IMG/VR virus record: IMGVR_UViG_3300032116_015796
Coordinates: 1 to 64,000 of that record
From: a virus
Reading direction: 5' to 3' (one strand)
Length of the DNA stretch: 64,000 nucleotides
In this document: positions 44,491 to 51,296 of the stretch, piece after piece
How positions within the stretch are numbered: the first letter of the stretch is position 1
Layout of the letters: the number at the start of each line of letters is the position of its first letter
Notes under the pieces: generated by a model
Databases searched by the model: none
The model's input: the letters and a program-made list of their open reading frames with translations, nothing else
What the model was told of the DNA's origin: nothing
Made by a program: the position numbers and the translations under genes

Positions 44491-44635
44491 TCTTTATAGG
44501 ATTGACAGAAATAAGGGATACACAAAAGATAATGTTGTATTATGTTGTTATTCTGCTAATATAGGACGAAATGAGAATGATGAAGATACTTGGAAAAAAT
44601 TTTTAAGTATTTTACAAATCAGTTTGAATAACTAA
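44490..44635 (+). pseudogene. C-terminal remnant of an HNH endonuclease
   Basis: In the gap after the terminator one frame encodes 'YRIDRNKGYTKDNVVLCCYS' followed by 'ANIGRNENDEDTWKKFLSIL' and a stop at 44635. D-R-x-x-x-x-x-G-Y-T-x-D-N-V-V-x-x-C-x-x-x-N is the typical C-terminal part of phage HNH endonucleases. The N-terminal His-containing part is missing and the frame upstream runs into the neighbouring gene, so this is most likely a decayed or deleted homing-type nuclease. Confidence 0.65.
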
Positions 44636-44639
44636 ATTA

Positions 44640-45119
44640 ATGTTCCTATATTTGTGGTATTGTAAATTTAAAGATATGTTTAGAGGATTGAAAAGGTTGA
44701 CAAAAAGATTTTATGTGAAATGGAAATTAAAGTCAAGGTATAAGTGGTTACAGGAAGAGAGAAAGAATACTGAGGCAGAATCCGTTTGTCTATCAATTTG
44801 TAGAAGTTTAATTTCCCACCCTACTTCTAAATTTCTGATAGCACCAATCTCGATGAAGAGATATATAAAAAATGAACAATTAGGTTTGTTTATTATATTA
44901 GAAGATAGAAACATCAGCGTAACTAACCACGTTTACCATTATGATGTGAAACTATCGGAAAGAGATTGGGATAGAATTTGTACTATGTACGATTCAAAAA
45001 CTGAAAAAATAAGAGAGGAATATGAATCTGAAATCATGCGTCAGATTCAACACTCTCTAAGAAATATAAAAGATAAGATTGAAAAATTAAATCAAACTTC
45101 TCAAGACATTTCTAACTAA
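44640..45119 (+). CDS. Hypothetical basic/helical protein
   Basis: 159 residues, unrecognised. Basic N-terminal region 'MFRGLKRLTKRFYVKWKLKS', a small central beta part 'QLGLFIILEDRNISVTNHVY', and a C-terminal coiled coil 'IRQ..' type 'SLRNIKDKIEKLNQTSQDIS'. An internal ATG at 44675 is an alternative start. Its 3' end overlaps the convergent 45087-45812 gene by 33 nt. It is isolated behind a terminator; how it is transcribed is not visible. Confidence 0.6.
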   Translation: MFLYLWYCKFKDMFRGLKRLTKRFYVKWKLKSRYKWLQEERKNTEAESVCLSICRSLISHPTSKFLIAPISMKRYIKNEQLGLFIILEDRNISVTNHVYHYDVKLSERDWDRICTMYDSKTEKIREEYESEIMRQIQHSLRNIKDKIEKLNQTSQDISN

Positions 45120-45812
45120 TCTTTCAACAGATTCGTTTTGTTTTTTTCTTGGTTTGTAACTCACCATTTTAGGTTTGTTACCTGTACCACCTTTAGGATT
45201 TGTTTTTTCCGCTCTTCTTTTTTGAGCACAAGCGGCTTTTTTCTGTGAGTCAGTCATCTTTGATGCAACACCTGCCGCTCTACATTTAGGATATCCTTTA
45301 TCAGTTGCTTCAGGTCTACCACATGGAGGATGTCCTCCGCCTTCTTTTTTTCTACAAATATTAACCCAAGGACCTTTAGGTTGTTTACTACCTTTAGGTT
45401 TCTTTTTTGTACCAAACCAAACCGCCAAATCTTCGTTTAATAAATCGTCAGTAATTTCAATCCATTCACTAACATTTTTTTTGTTATTAACTTTTTGTTT
45501 AACTACCTTAAATTTATCCGCAAATTCGTCTTCACCTTCTTCTCTATTTTGAATTTTAAAATCTTGATTACTTAGTTTTTTAGAAATCTTTTCTTTACCC
45601 CCAATATTTTTATTGTTTTTACTCATTATTCCGTCTAAAGAATCGTAATTATTTTTTGCGTTAACATAATCTGAAATTTGTTGATTAAATGGGTCTAAAC
45701 TATTTTTTAACCATTTTCTAAATCCAGGTCTAAAAGGAGGATTATATGAACCTCTTGCACCTGTTTCACTTGTGGCTTCTTTAAGAACTTTTTTAATGGT
45801 ATCTCTTAACAT
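45087..45812 (-). CDS. Putative capsid-targeted basic protein with HPPCGR/YPKCR motifs
   Basis: 241 residues. Starts 'MLRDTIKKVLKEATSETGAR', an amphipathic helix ending L-K-E then A (possible gp21-type cleavage after Glu12). The C-terminal half carries 'LAVWFGTKKKPKGSKQPKGP', 'GGGHPPCGRPEATDKGYPKC' and 'SDSQ'-type Lys/Ala/Arg-rich sequence 'KKAACAQKRRAEK'. The H-P-P-C-G-R ... Y-P-K-C-R pattern recurs in phage and large-virus proteins of unknown function (DUF5872/DUF6321-like; exact family not certain). Very basic end, probably DNA-associated. Divergent from 45860 and with a TATTTAT motif upstream. Confidence 0.65.
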   Translation of the reverse strand: MLRDTIKKVLKEATSETGARGSYNPPFRPGFRKWLKNSLDPFNQQISDYVNAKNNYDSLDGIMSKNNKNIGGKEKISKKLSNQDFKIQNREEGEDEFADKFKVVKQKVNNKKNVSEWIEITDDLLNEDLAVWFGTKKKPKGSKQPKGPWVNICRKKEGGGHPPCGRPEATDKGYPKCRAAGVASKMTDSQKKAACAQKRRAEKTNPKGGTGNKPKMVSYKPRKKQNESVERLVRNVLRSLI

Positions 45813-45828
45813 TTCAAATTATTTTCCT

Positions 45829-45842
45829 TATTATTATAAATA
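45829..45842 (-). promoter_or_regulatory. Candidate late promoter motif TATTTATnnATAAA
   Basis: Minus strand TATTTATAATAATA preceded by A (GATATTTAT); core ends 23 nt before the ATG at 45812. Confidence 0.45.
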
Positions 45843-45859
45843 TCACATAGAAACAAAAA

Positions 45860-46072
45860 ATGGAAGAAGAACTATTCGGTAAATTATTTAATACAGTTCC
45901 ACTTGTAGATGAAAATCATTTAGATACGATTTTAAGTACAATGGACAAACCACACGCAACTTATATACTCGTACAAGCAGTTAAACACGCATATCACTCA
46001 GGAGTATACTCATTGGGTGAATCCGAAGTAATCTCAAAGTGTATTAGAGTCTTAGGAAAAGAAGAGTCATAA
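45860..46072 (+). CDS. Hypothetical small protein
   Basis: 70 residues, not recognised: 'LFGKLFNTVPLVDENHLDTI' and 'YILVQAVKHAYHSGVYSLGE', a small helical fold ending 'ESEVISKCIRVLGKEES'. Single-gene unit between the divergent gene at 45812 and a bidirectional terminator at 46072-46103. Confidence 0.65.
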   Translation: MEEELFGKLFNTVPLVDENHLDTILSTMDKPHATYILVQAVKHAYHSGVYSLGESEVISKCIRVLGKEES

Positions 46073-46103
46073 AAAAAGGTCAGTTTTATAACTGACCTTT
46101 TTT
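46072..46103. terminator. Bidirectional intrinsic terminator
   Basis: Eight-bp stem GGTCAGTT/AACTGACC with four-base loop, flanked by A7 on the left and T6 on the right. It can end both the plus-strand gene at 45860-46072 and the minus-strand gene at 46124-46462. Confidence 0.85.
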
Positions 46104-46123
46104 ATTGTGATTTAATTTTTTTA

Positions 46124-46462
46124 TTAGAAGTCCGCACCTTCTCCCGCAGTTGTGTCTTTACCATCTTTACCTGTAGTTGGTTGAGTTCCTAAAGATGCTC
46201 CAGTCGGAAGTTGTTCCGCTGGTTTAGTTGGTAACTTACCAACTTCGCCTCCTTGTGTTGCAGTTTTACCTTTTAATGCGTTTTCGATTGCAGCAATTGT
46301 TTTAGAACCTAATTTACCATCAACAGTTAATCCCGCTTTAAAAGTATCATTTAATAATTGTTGTAACTCAGTTGCGGTCGCTTCGTTGATTCTTCCTTTG
46401 GAAGGTGAATACATATTAATGATTCTATTTTTTTCTGATTCTGAAATTGTCATTCTTTTCAT
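46124..46462 (-). CDS. Putative capsid-targeted peptidoglycan-binding-like protein
   Basis: 112 residues from the ATG at 46462 (MKRMTISESEKNRIINMYSP); a longer frame upstream overlaps the preceding gene and is not coding in style. The N-terminus matches the I-[SN]-E-S-E-[KR]-x-R-I start of the upstream gene and reaches 'GRINEATATE', where I-N-E then A fits a T4 gp21-type cleavage site after Glu27. A PG_binding_1-like unit follows ('LQQLLNDTFKAGLTVDGKLG', 'SKTIAAIENALKG'), then a disordered Gly/Thr/Pro tail. 22 nt behind the annexin-like gene. Likely a packaged internal protein; peptidoglycan contact is an inference. Confidence 0.65.
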   Translation of the reverse strand: MKRMTISESEKNRIINMYSPSKGRINEATATELQQLLNDTFKAGLTVDGKLGSKTIAAIENALKGKTATQGGEVGKLPTKPAEQLPTGASLGTQPTTGKDGKDTTAGEGADF

Positions 46463-46484
46463 TGTCGTATATTTTTTTATTTTG

Positions 46485-47387
46485 TTATGCTTCACCTCCA
46501 ACAACGTTTGTAGATGTTGCAGGACCTGTTGGTGTAGATTTAAGTTTATTATAAATCGCGTCAATCGTTGCTTGGTCCATCGTACCTGATTCCGTAACTC
46601 CAACTTGTTTTTGAACTGATTTAATTCTTGGTGCTAATGATGTTCCTGTTCCACCTCCTGATTGCATTTTAGAACCTGGTTTAGGACATTTCCATCCTGA
46701 GTTTTTATATCCCTCAACATCATTACCCCAACCACATTTTTGTGCGTTTGTAGCAACATCACCACCTTTTGTTGATTGGTCAGGATTTGTTTGTTGTTGT
46801 TGAGCTTGTTTAATAATTTGTTGTGTTCTTCTGTATGATTTAATCATAGGTTGATAAACATATTTATTCCATTCAGAATCATCATCAATATCACCATCTA
46901 AATCATTAAATAGTGTATATCCTGGGTGGTTCTCAGCATATCTTTTAACAACCGCACATAAATCAGGAATTGTTTGTAGTGAACCAAAAGCTTTACCGAT
47001 TGCTGCCTCATCAGTTCCTAAACCTTCCATTGCGTTCCATAATTGGTCAACAACTCCGTCAATTGCGGAGTCATCCATTGTTGTTTCACCAACACCTTTA
47101 GCATTACAACCCTGTGTAATTTTTTGTGCCGCGTCTTTTGACCCAGGACCACTAAACGCTTGATAAATAAGGTTAGCTGCTCCACCTATGATAGCTCCAG
47201 GAATAGCACCGACACCCGCGAAAGCCGCTCCACCTGCCGCTCCCGCCGCAGTTGCAGTTCCAACTTTACCCCAATCAATTTCATCCAATTCTTCAGATTC
47301 TTTTAAATATTGTTTTCTTGTTGCATATTCGTGCATTCCAAGAATTCTTTCTCTTTCAGATTCATTTATAGAAAATAAGTTCTTCAT
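46485..47387 (-). CDS. Putative capsid-targeted protein with annexin-like motif, Gly-rich segment and PGB-like end
   Basis: 300 residues. N-terminus 'MKNLFSINESERERILGMHE' then 'YLKESEEL' (L-K-E then S, possible processing after Glu30). Residues ~45-75 form a Gly/Ala-rich hydrophobic stretch ('AAGAAGGAAFAGVGAIPGAI') like a glycine-zipper membrane segment. 'LWNAMEGLGTDEAAIGKAFG' followed by 'LCAVVKRYAENHPGYTLFND' resembles one annexin repeat, including the G-x-G-T-D-E calcium loop. The C-terminal 'APRIKSVQKQVGVTESGTMD' resembles a peptidoglycan-binding unit. Suggests a capsid cargo acting on membrane or cell wall; all functional points are inferred. Confidence 0.65.
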   Translation of the reverse strand: MKNLFSINESERERILGMHEYATRKQYLKESEELDEIDWGKVGTATAAGAAGGAAFAGVGAIPGAIIGGAANLIYQAFSGPGSKDAAQKITQGCNAKGVGETTMDDSAIDGVVDQLWNAMEGLGTDEAAIGKAFGSLQTIPDLCAVVKRYAENHPGYTLFNDLDGDIDDDSEWNKYVYQPMIKSYRRTQQIIKQAQQQQTNPDQSTKGGDVATNAQKCGWGNDVEGYKNSGWKCPKPGSKMQSGGGTGTSLAPRIKSVQKQVGVTESGTMDQATIDAIYNKLKSTPTGPATSTNVVGGEA

Positions 47388-47397
47388 AACATTTTTG

Positions 47398-47411
47398 TTT
47401 ATTAATAAATA
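47398..47411 (-). promoter_or_regulatory. Candidate late promoter motif TATTTATnnATAAA
   Basis: Minus strand TATTTATTAATAAA preceded by A; core ends 17 nt before the ATG at 47387. Confidence 0.5.
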
Positions 47412-47474
47412 TCGTAATCAATAAAAAAAGTACAAATAAACTTTTCTTAATTTAATTTGTTTGTATATGAATTA

Positions 47475-47488
47475 TATTTATTTATAAA
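47475..47488 (+). promoter_or_regulatory. Candidate late promoter motif TATTTATnnATAAA
   Basis: TATTTATTTATAAA preceded by A; core ends 20 nt before the ATG at 47502. It places the host-like secreted protein under the same putative late control. Confidence 0.45.
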
Positions 47489-47501
47489 GTTGTTTTGAAA
47501 T

Positions 47502-48602
47502 ATGAAAAAATTAATCTTAATAGTAGTATTAATGATGTTAAGTTTAACGTCATTTTCACAAACATGTACCACATTAGTTGCAAATGATAGAATGGAAACA
47601 TTCGATTGGTTTGGGGATTGGTGGTTATTACAATCAAATTCAGGGTTTTATACAAATGCCTCAACATCTCCAACAACAAGTGCCGCAATATATGGACTAG
47701 GTTCAGGAACTTCTGCAATTGAACAGAATTGGTATGTTTTACCAAATATAACGGGATTAAACCCAACTAGTACATATCAATTTAAATTTAGACTTGCATC
47801 ATATAAATTTTCATCTTCCGCAACTTCAGGAGGCGTTGACGGGGGAACAAGTCCTGATTTAATTGAAGTTCAGATATCAACTGACGGTGAGGTTACGTAC
47901 ACTTCAGAAATAAGAATCAGGGGATTTTCAAACGCATTTTGGGATTACAATACAAATGGTGTAATTAATAAAACCTCAAACGGAGCTCTTACCACATACT
48001 CACCCGTTGCGGGAGGAAATAGAACAACAACAGGTGATGGTTATTCTGTTATAACACTTACAATACCTCCAGGAATTACACAAATAGCCGTTGATGTTTT
48101 GGCAAGAGTAAATGCCGCAGGTGAAGAATGGTGGTTCGATGATTTTGAATTATATGAAATATTTGATTGTACTCCATTACCAATTGAATTAATTAATTTT
48201 GACGGAACAAATAATGTTAGTTATAATAAATTATTTTGGTCAACCGCATCTGAAATAAATAACTCACATTTCACTTTAGAAAGAAGTATTAATGGTCAAG
48301 ATTGGATTACAGTATCAACCATTAATGCCGCAGGTAATTCAAACACAACACTATCATACGAATATAAAGATTATAGTTATGTAAGAACCCATGTAAATTA
48401 TTATAGGTTAAGTCAAACAGATTATGATGGAGTTAAAGAATACTTCAATATAATAGCAATTCAACCTGATGATACAAATAGTAGTTGTGACGAGTTCGAA
48501 TATTTTAGTTTGTCAGGAGTAAAAATTGATATTAATCAAGTACCGACAGGAATTTATTTAAGAAAATGTGATGGTATTGTAGAAAAAATATTTAAACCAT
48601 AA
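47502..48602 (+). CDS. Secreted protein of Bacteroidota type IX secretion style
   Basis: 366 residues. Clear Sec signal peptide 'MKKLILIVVLMMLSLTSFSQ' (cleavage probably after SFS or SFSQ). Residues ~25-225 form a beta-sandwich ending 'AGEEWWFDDFELYEIFDC'. Then comes the very characteristic Bacteroidota segment 'PLPIELINFDG', 'KLFWSTASEINNSHFTLERS' and 'NYYRLSQTDYDGVKEYF', normally just before a type IX sorting domain. The C-terminus 'IDINQVPTGIYLRKCDGIVE' plus 'KIFKP' resembles a short type A sorting signal. Looks acquired from a host. Product would be exported; surface modification or superinfection exclusion are possible roles. Its 3' end overlaps the HNH gene by 11 nt. Confidence 0.8.
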   Translation: MKKLILIVVLMMLSLTSFSQTCTTLVANDRMETFDWFGDWWLLQSNSGFYTNASTSPTTSAAIYGLGSGTSAIEQNWYVLPNITGLNPTSTYQFKFRLASYKFSSSATSGGVDGGTSPDLIEVQISTDGEVTYTSEIRIRGFSNAFWDYNTNGVINKTSNGALTTYSPVAGGNRTTTGDGYSVITLTIPPGITQIAVDVLARVNAAGEEWWFDDFELYEIFDCTPLPIELINFDGTNNVSYNKLFWSTASEINNSHFTLERSINGQDWITVSTINAAGNSNTTLSYEYKDYSYVRTHVNYYRLSQTDYDGVKEYFNIIAIQPDDTNSSCDEFEYFSLSGVKIDINQVPTGIYLRKCDGIVEKIFKP

Positions 48603-49275
48603 TTTTATTTGATTTTCTTATATTTTCTTTTCCCCACATTGGTTGAAGATTTGATAGTGACCAACATTTCATAAACTCTTCGTCACCAATTTCTTGTATA
48701 TTATACACTGAAATAGGTAATATGTGGTCGACATGCCATTCCCCATAGTTACCCCATGTCATACCGTCTTTAAATTGGTTTTCCAAATGACCAATAAGTT
48801 CTTCAGGAGAATATTTTAGAACTTCAAAATAATGACCATTCTTTTGTACATTATTCTCTTTTAATACTTGGTAGATTGCAGTTCTGAAATTATTAATTAA
48901 TTTATAAATGGGGTCGTTTGCTTTACGAGTTTTTTCGTAAGTTCTTTTATTTTTTCTATGTCTATCTATATTTTTATCTCTCCATTCTTTATGATATCCA
49001 TTAAGATAATCTCTATTTTCTTTAGACCATTTTTGGTGACTTTCTGAAAGTCTTGTTTTATTTTTTTCTCGATATTTTTTATCAGAAACTTTTTTACCTC
49101 CTAAAAATTTTCTTCCGCTCCCTTTAATATTAACACCATTCTCTTTTAATATTCTACTAATTGTAAACGTAGACCAACCAAACTTTTTAGATATTTCGCG
49201 CAATCCTTTAAGTTCATCAACGAACATTTTTTTTATTTCAGTAATCTCTTGTTCTGTGGGGATAATCTTATTCAT
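48592..49275 (-). CDS. HNH endonuclease (homing-type)
   Basis: 227 residues from the ATG at 49275 (MNKIIPTEQEITEIKKMF). The N-terminal helix-turn-helix-like part 'LREISKKFGWSTFTISRILK' probably reads DNA. A Lys/Arg-rich linker leads to the nuclease core 'GEWHVDHILPISVYNIQEIG', then 'CWSLSNLQPMWGKENIRKSN' (H...H...N). Typical of free-standing phage homing endonucleases, which sit next to conserved genes: here the MCP gene is 106 nt downstream. Confidence 0.82.
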   Translation of the reverse strand: MNKIIPTEQEITEIKKMFVDELKGLREISKKFGWSTFTISRILKENGVNIKGSGRKFLGGKKVSDKKYREKNKTRLSESHQKWSKENRDYLNGYHKEWRDKNIDRHRKNKRTYEKTRKANDPIYKLINNFRTAIYQVLKENNVQKNGHYFEVLKYSPEELIGHLENQFKDGMTWGNYGEWHVDHILPISVYNIQEIGDEEFMKCWSLSNLQPMWGKENIRKSNKIMV

Positions 49276-49330
49276 ATAATATAAATATATTATATTATTA
49301 CAAAAAAACAACTATTTAATTTTAATAATA

Positions 49331-49358
49331 AAAAAAGGTCAGATTTCTCTGACCTTTT
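49331..49358. terminator. Intrinsic terminator after the major capsid gene
   Basis: Stem GGTCAGA/TCTGACC with TTTC loop, flanked by A6 and T4. It lies 22 nt downstream of the MCP stop on the minus strand, so it mainly ends MCP transcription. Confidence 0.8.
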
Positions 49359-49380
49359 AAAGATTTATTTAAAGATTTGA

Positions 49381-51258
49381 TTATCTCAATTCTTGTAAAT
49401 CAAATGTACGAACACCATCAACAGTAATACGTGCGTAGAAGCGGTTGTTCACCATCTTTTTCGCGTATCTTGTCATAATACCTTTGATAGGTGTGAAGTT
49501 GAATGGGTTGTACATTGTAGGTGTTAATTGTAGAGGTACATACGGTGCGTAGATGTAACCTGTGTCTAACAATGATGTTCCTTTGTGCCCGATTAACACT
49601 TGGTTAGGTGGGAAGTAAGGGTCACGGTAAACTTGGTAACGTCCTGCAAGAGTACCAACTCTTTCAATACCCATGTTGTATTGGTCTTGCTCAGGAGACG
49701 CGTTAGATACGTGGAAGTATTCTAAATCGTCGAAGATTGCAGAAACCTCAGATGATACAACAATCCAGTTAGCTCCACCACGAAGTGTAGACTTGTGGAT
49801 TTGTGCTGACAATTGGTTGATTGCAGTAATCAATGTTTGATTCCAATCTTTCTGAGTGTAAGAAGTTGTTAAACCTTGAACTCTTCTCCATCCGTTGTAA
49901 TCCCAACGTAGGTTCCAAGCCGCTCCTTTACGTAAGTCACGTAAGATTTCACGGTCAATTTCAGCCGCAACTTGTTCAGAAAGAAGAGCCGTTAACTCAG
50001 CTTCTGCGTCAATGTTGTGGAATGCCGCTACGTCTTGAGCAAGTTCTGGAGACCACTGAGCTCTTAACTTTCTTTCAGTTACAGTAACTGTTACTGATTG
50101 AAGGTCAAAAGATACCTCACCAATCTTATCTTCGAACTCAAGTTCTTCGTAACGTCTGAATACCGCAGTTAAACATGTATCTCCTGTAAGAGCCGCAGTA
50201 GCCCCATCAGCAAATGTTGTTCCTGTGTAACCATCTAAAGTACCATCACCACATGTTGCACATACTGGACAAGATAAATCCATTTCTAAATAGATACATC
50301 CGTCAGGAGTACAAATGTCTTGATAAGTACCACCGTTTCCTTTGTCAGCCCAAGTAGCAGTTGCACGTTTAGTGTAAAGACCGTTAACAATACCTTGACC
50401 ATATTGTTGTGTAACAACACGGAAAAGAATTGACTTTGGTTTTGAAGTATCTCCATCTACATAGAATGGATTACAAGTTGAAGCGGTGCTCACTAAATCA
50501 CACTCATTAGACGCAAATAAACGAAGGTCAGACAAGAAAGTTTCTGTGTCATACTCGTTACCATCAGGACCAATCATTTTACCAAGACCGTCTGGTGCGA
50601 AACCACAAAGTCTTACGATAAGTTTTCTTACATTTAAACCATCAAGGTCTACTGTAGTAGCTGAAAGAGGTGTTAATACTCCATTTTCCCATACTACAAC
50701 GTCTGCATTAACAGTAACTGCTGACCAACGACCTTTAGAGTAGTCAAACAACCCTGGAGGGTCTAATTCAGGTTCGTTACCTTCGTAGAATAAATCGTAA
50801 AGGTTTTTAGCGTAAGCTCCTGCCCCTGTGTAACCATTTGATGGGTCACCAGGATAGTTACCAGGAGAACCGATAGGAGCGTAGTGGTCACCACTGAAAT
50901 CTCCTGCAGTACCACCTGAGTAACCTTGGATTTTAGGTACGAAGTAGAACAATTTACCGATAGGTAAGTTCATAGCTTGTACAGAAACGATATCATTCGC
51001 TAATAATTTAGAGAATACACGTCTAACGATAGGGAATACTACAGTTTCGAATGAACCTGAGCTACCGTCAGAAGTTGCTTCATTGATTAGGAAAGACGCT
51101 TGGTTCTCATATAACTGAGCTACGTTTTCTTTTAGGTGGCCTTTAAGACCTTCTAGGAACCCTAATCTGTCCCATTTGTTAATTGTATCTTCTTTGATAA
51201 CCTTAAGGTGCTTAAGACCTATGTTACCAACAAGACCTGATTCTAATAATGCTCCCAT
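49381..51258 (-). CDS. Major capsid protein, T4 gp23-like
   Basis: 625 residues. The gp23 landmarks are present: 'NVAQLYENQASFLINEATSD', then 'FETVVFPIVRRVFSKLLAND' and 'IVSVQAMNLPIGKLFYFVPK', and later 'VTVTERKLRAQWSPELAQDV' and 'LLSEQVAAEIDREILRDLRK'. 'F-L-I-N-E60 then A61' sits where T4 gp23 is cut by gp21 (after Glu65), so mature protein probably starts at Ala61. A large insertion (~90-350) with Cys pairs ('DLSCPVCATCGDGTLDGYTG') is absent from T4 gp23 and may form an extra surface domain. HK97 fold expected. Codon use is visibly less AT-biased than in the glycan genes. Confidence 0.93.
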   Translation of the reverse strand: MGALLESGLVGNIGLKHLKVIKEDTINKWDRLGFLEGLKGHLKENVAQLYENQASFLINEATSDGSSGSFETVVFPIVRRVFSKLLANDIVSVQAMNLPIGKLFYFVPKIQGYSGGTAGDFSGDHYAPIGSPGNYPGDPSNGYTGAGAYAKNLYDLFYEGNEPELDPPGLFDYSKGRWSAVTVNADVVVWENGVLTPLSATTVDLDGLNVRKLIVRLCGFAPDGLGKMIGPDGNEYDTETFLSDLRLFASNECDLVSTASTCNPFYVDGDTSKPKSILFRVVTQQYGQGIVNGLYTKRATATWADKGNGGTYQDICTPDGCIYLEMDLSCPVCATCGDGTLDGYTGTTFADGATAALTGDTCLTAVFRRYEELEFEDKIGEVSFDLQSVTVTVTERKLRAQWSPELAQDVAAFHNIDAEAELTALLSEQVAAEIDREILRDLRKGAAWNLRWDYNGWRRVQGLTTSYTQKDWNQTLITAINQLSAQIHKSTLRGGANWIVVSSEVSAIFDDLEYFHVSNASPEQDQYNMGIERVGTLAGRYQVYRDPYFPPNQVLIGHKGTSLLDTGYIYAPYVPLQLTPTMYNPFNFTPIKGIMTRYAKKMVNNRFYARITVDGVRTFDLQELR

Positions 51259-51296
51259 TTTATTGGTTTTTTTGTTTTTAGTTTAGTTTATTTTTA

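Noticed and set aside
49281-49287. TATTTAT core before the HNH gene
   Set aside because: It lies 5 nt before the ATG in a pure AT stretch, so it cannot be separated from background.
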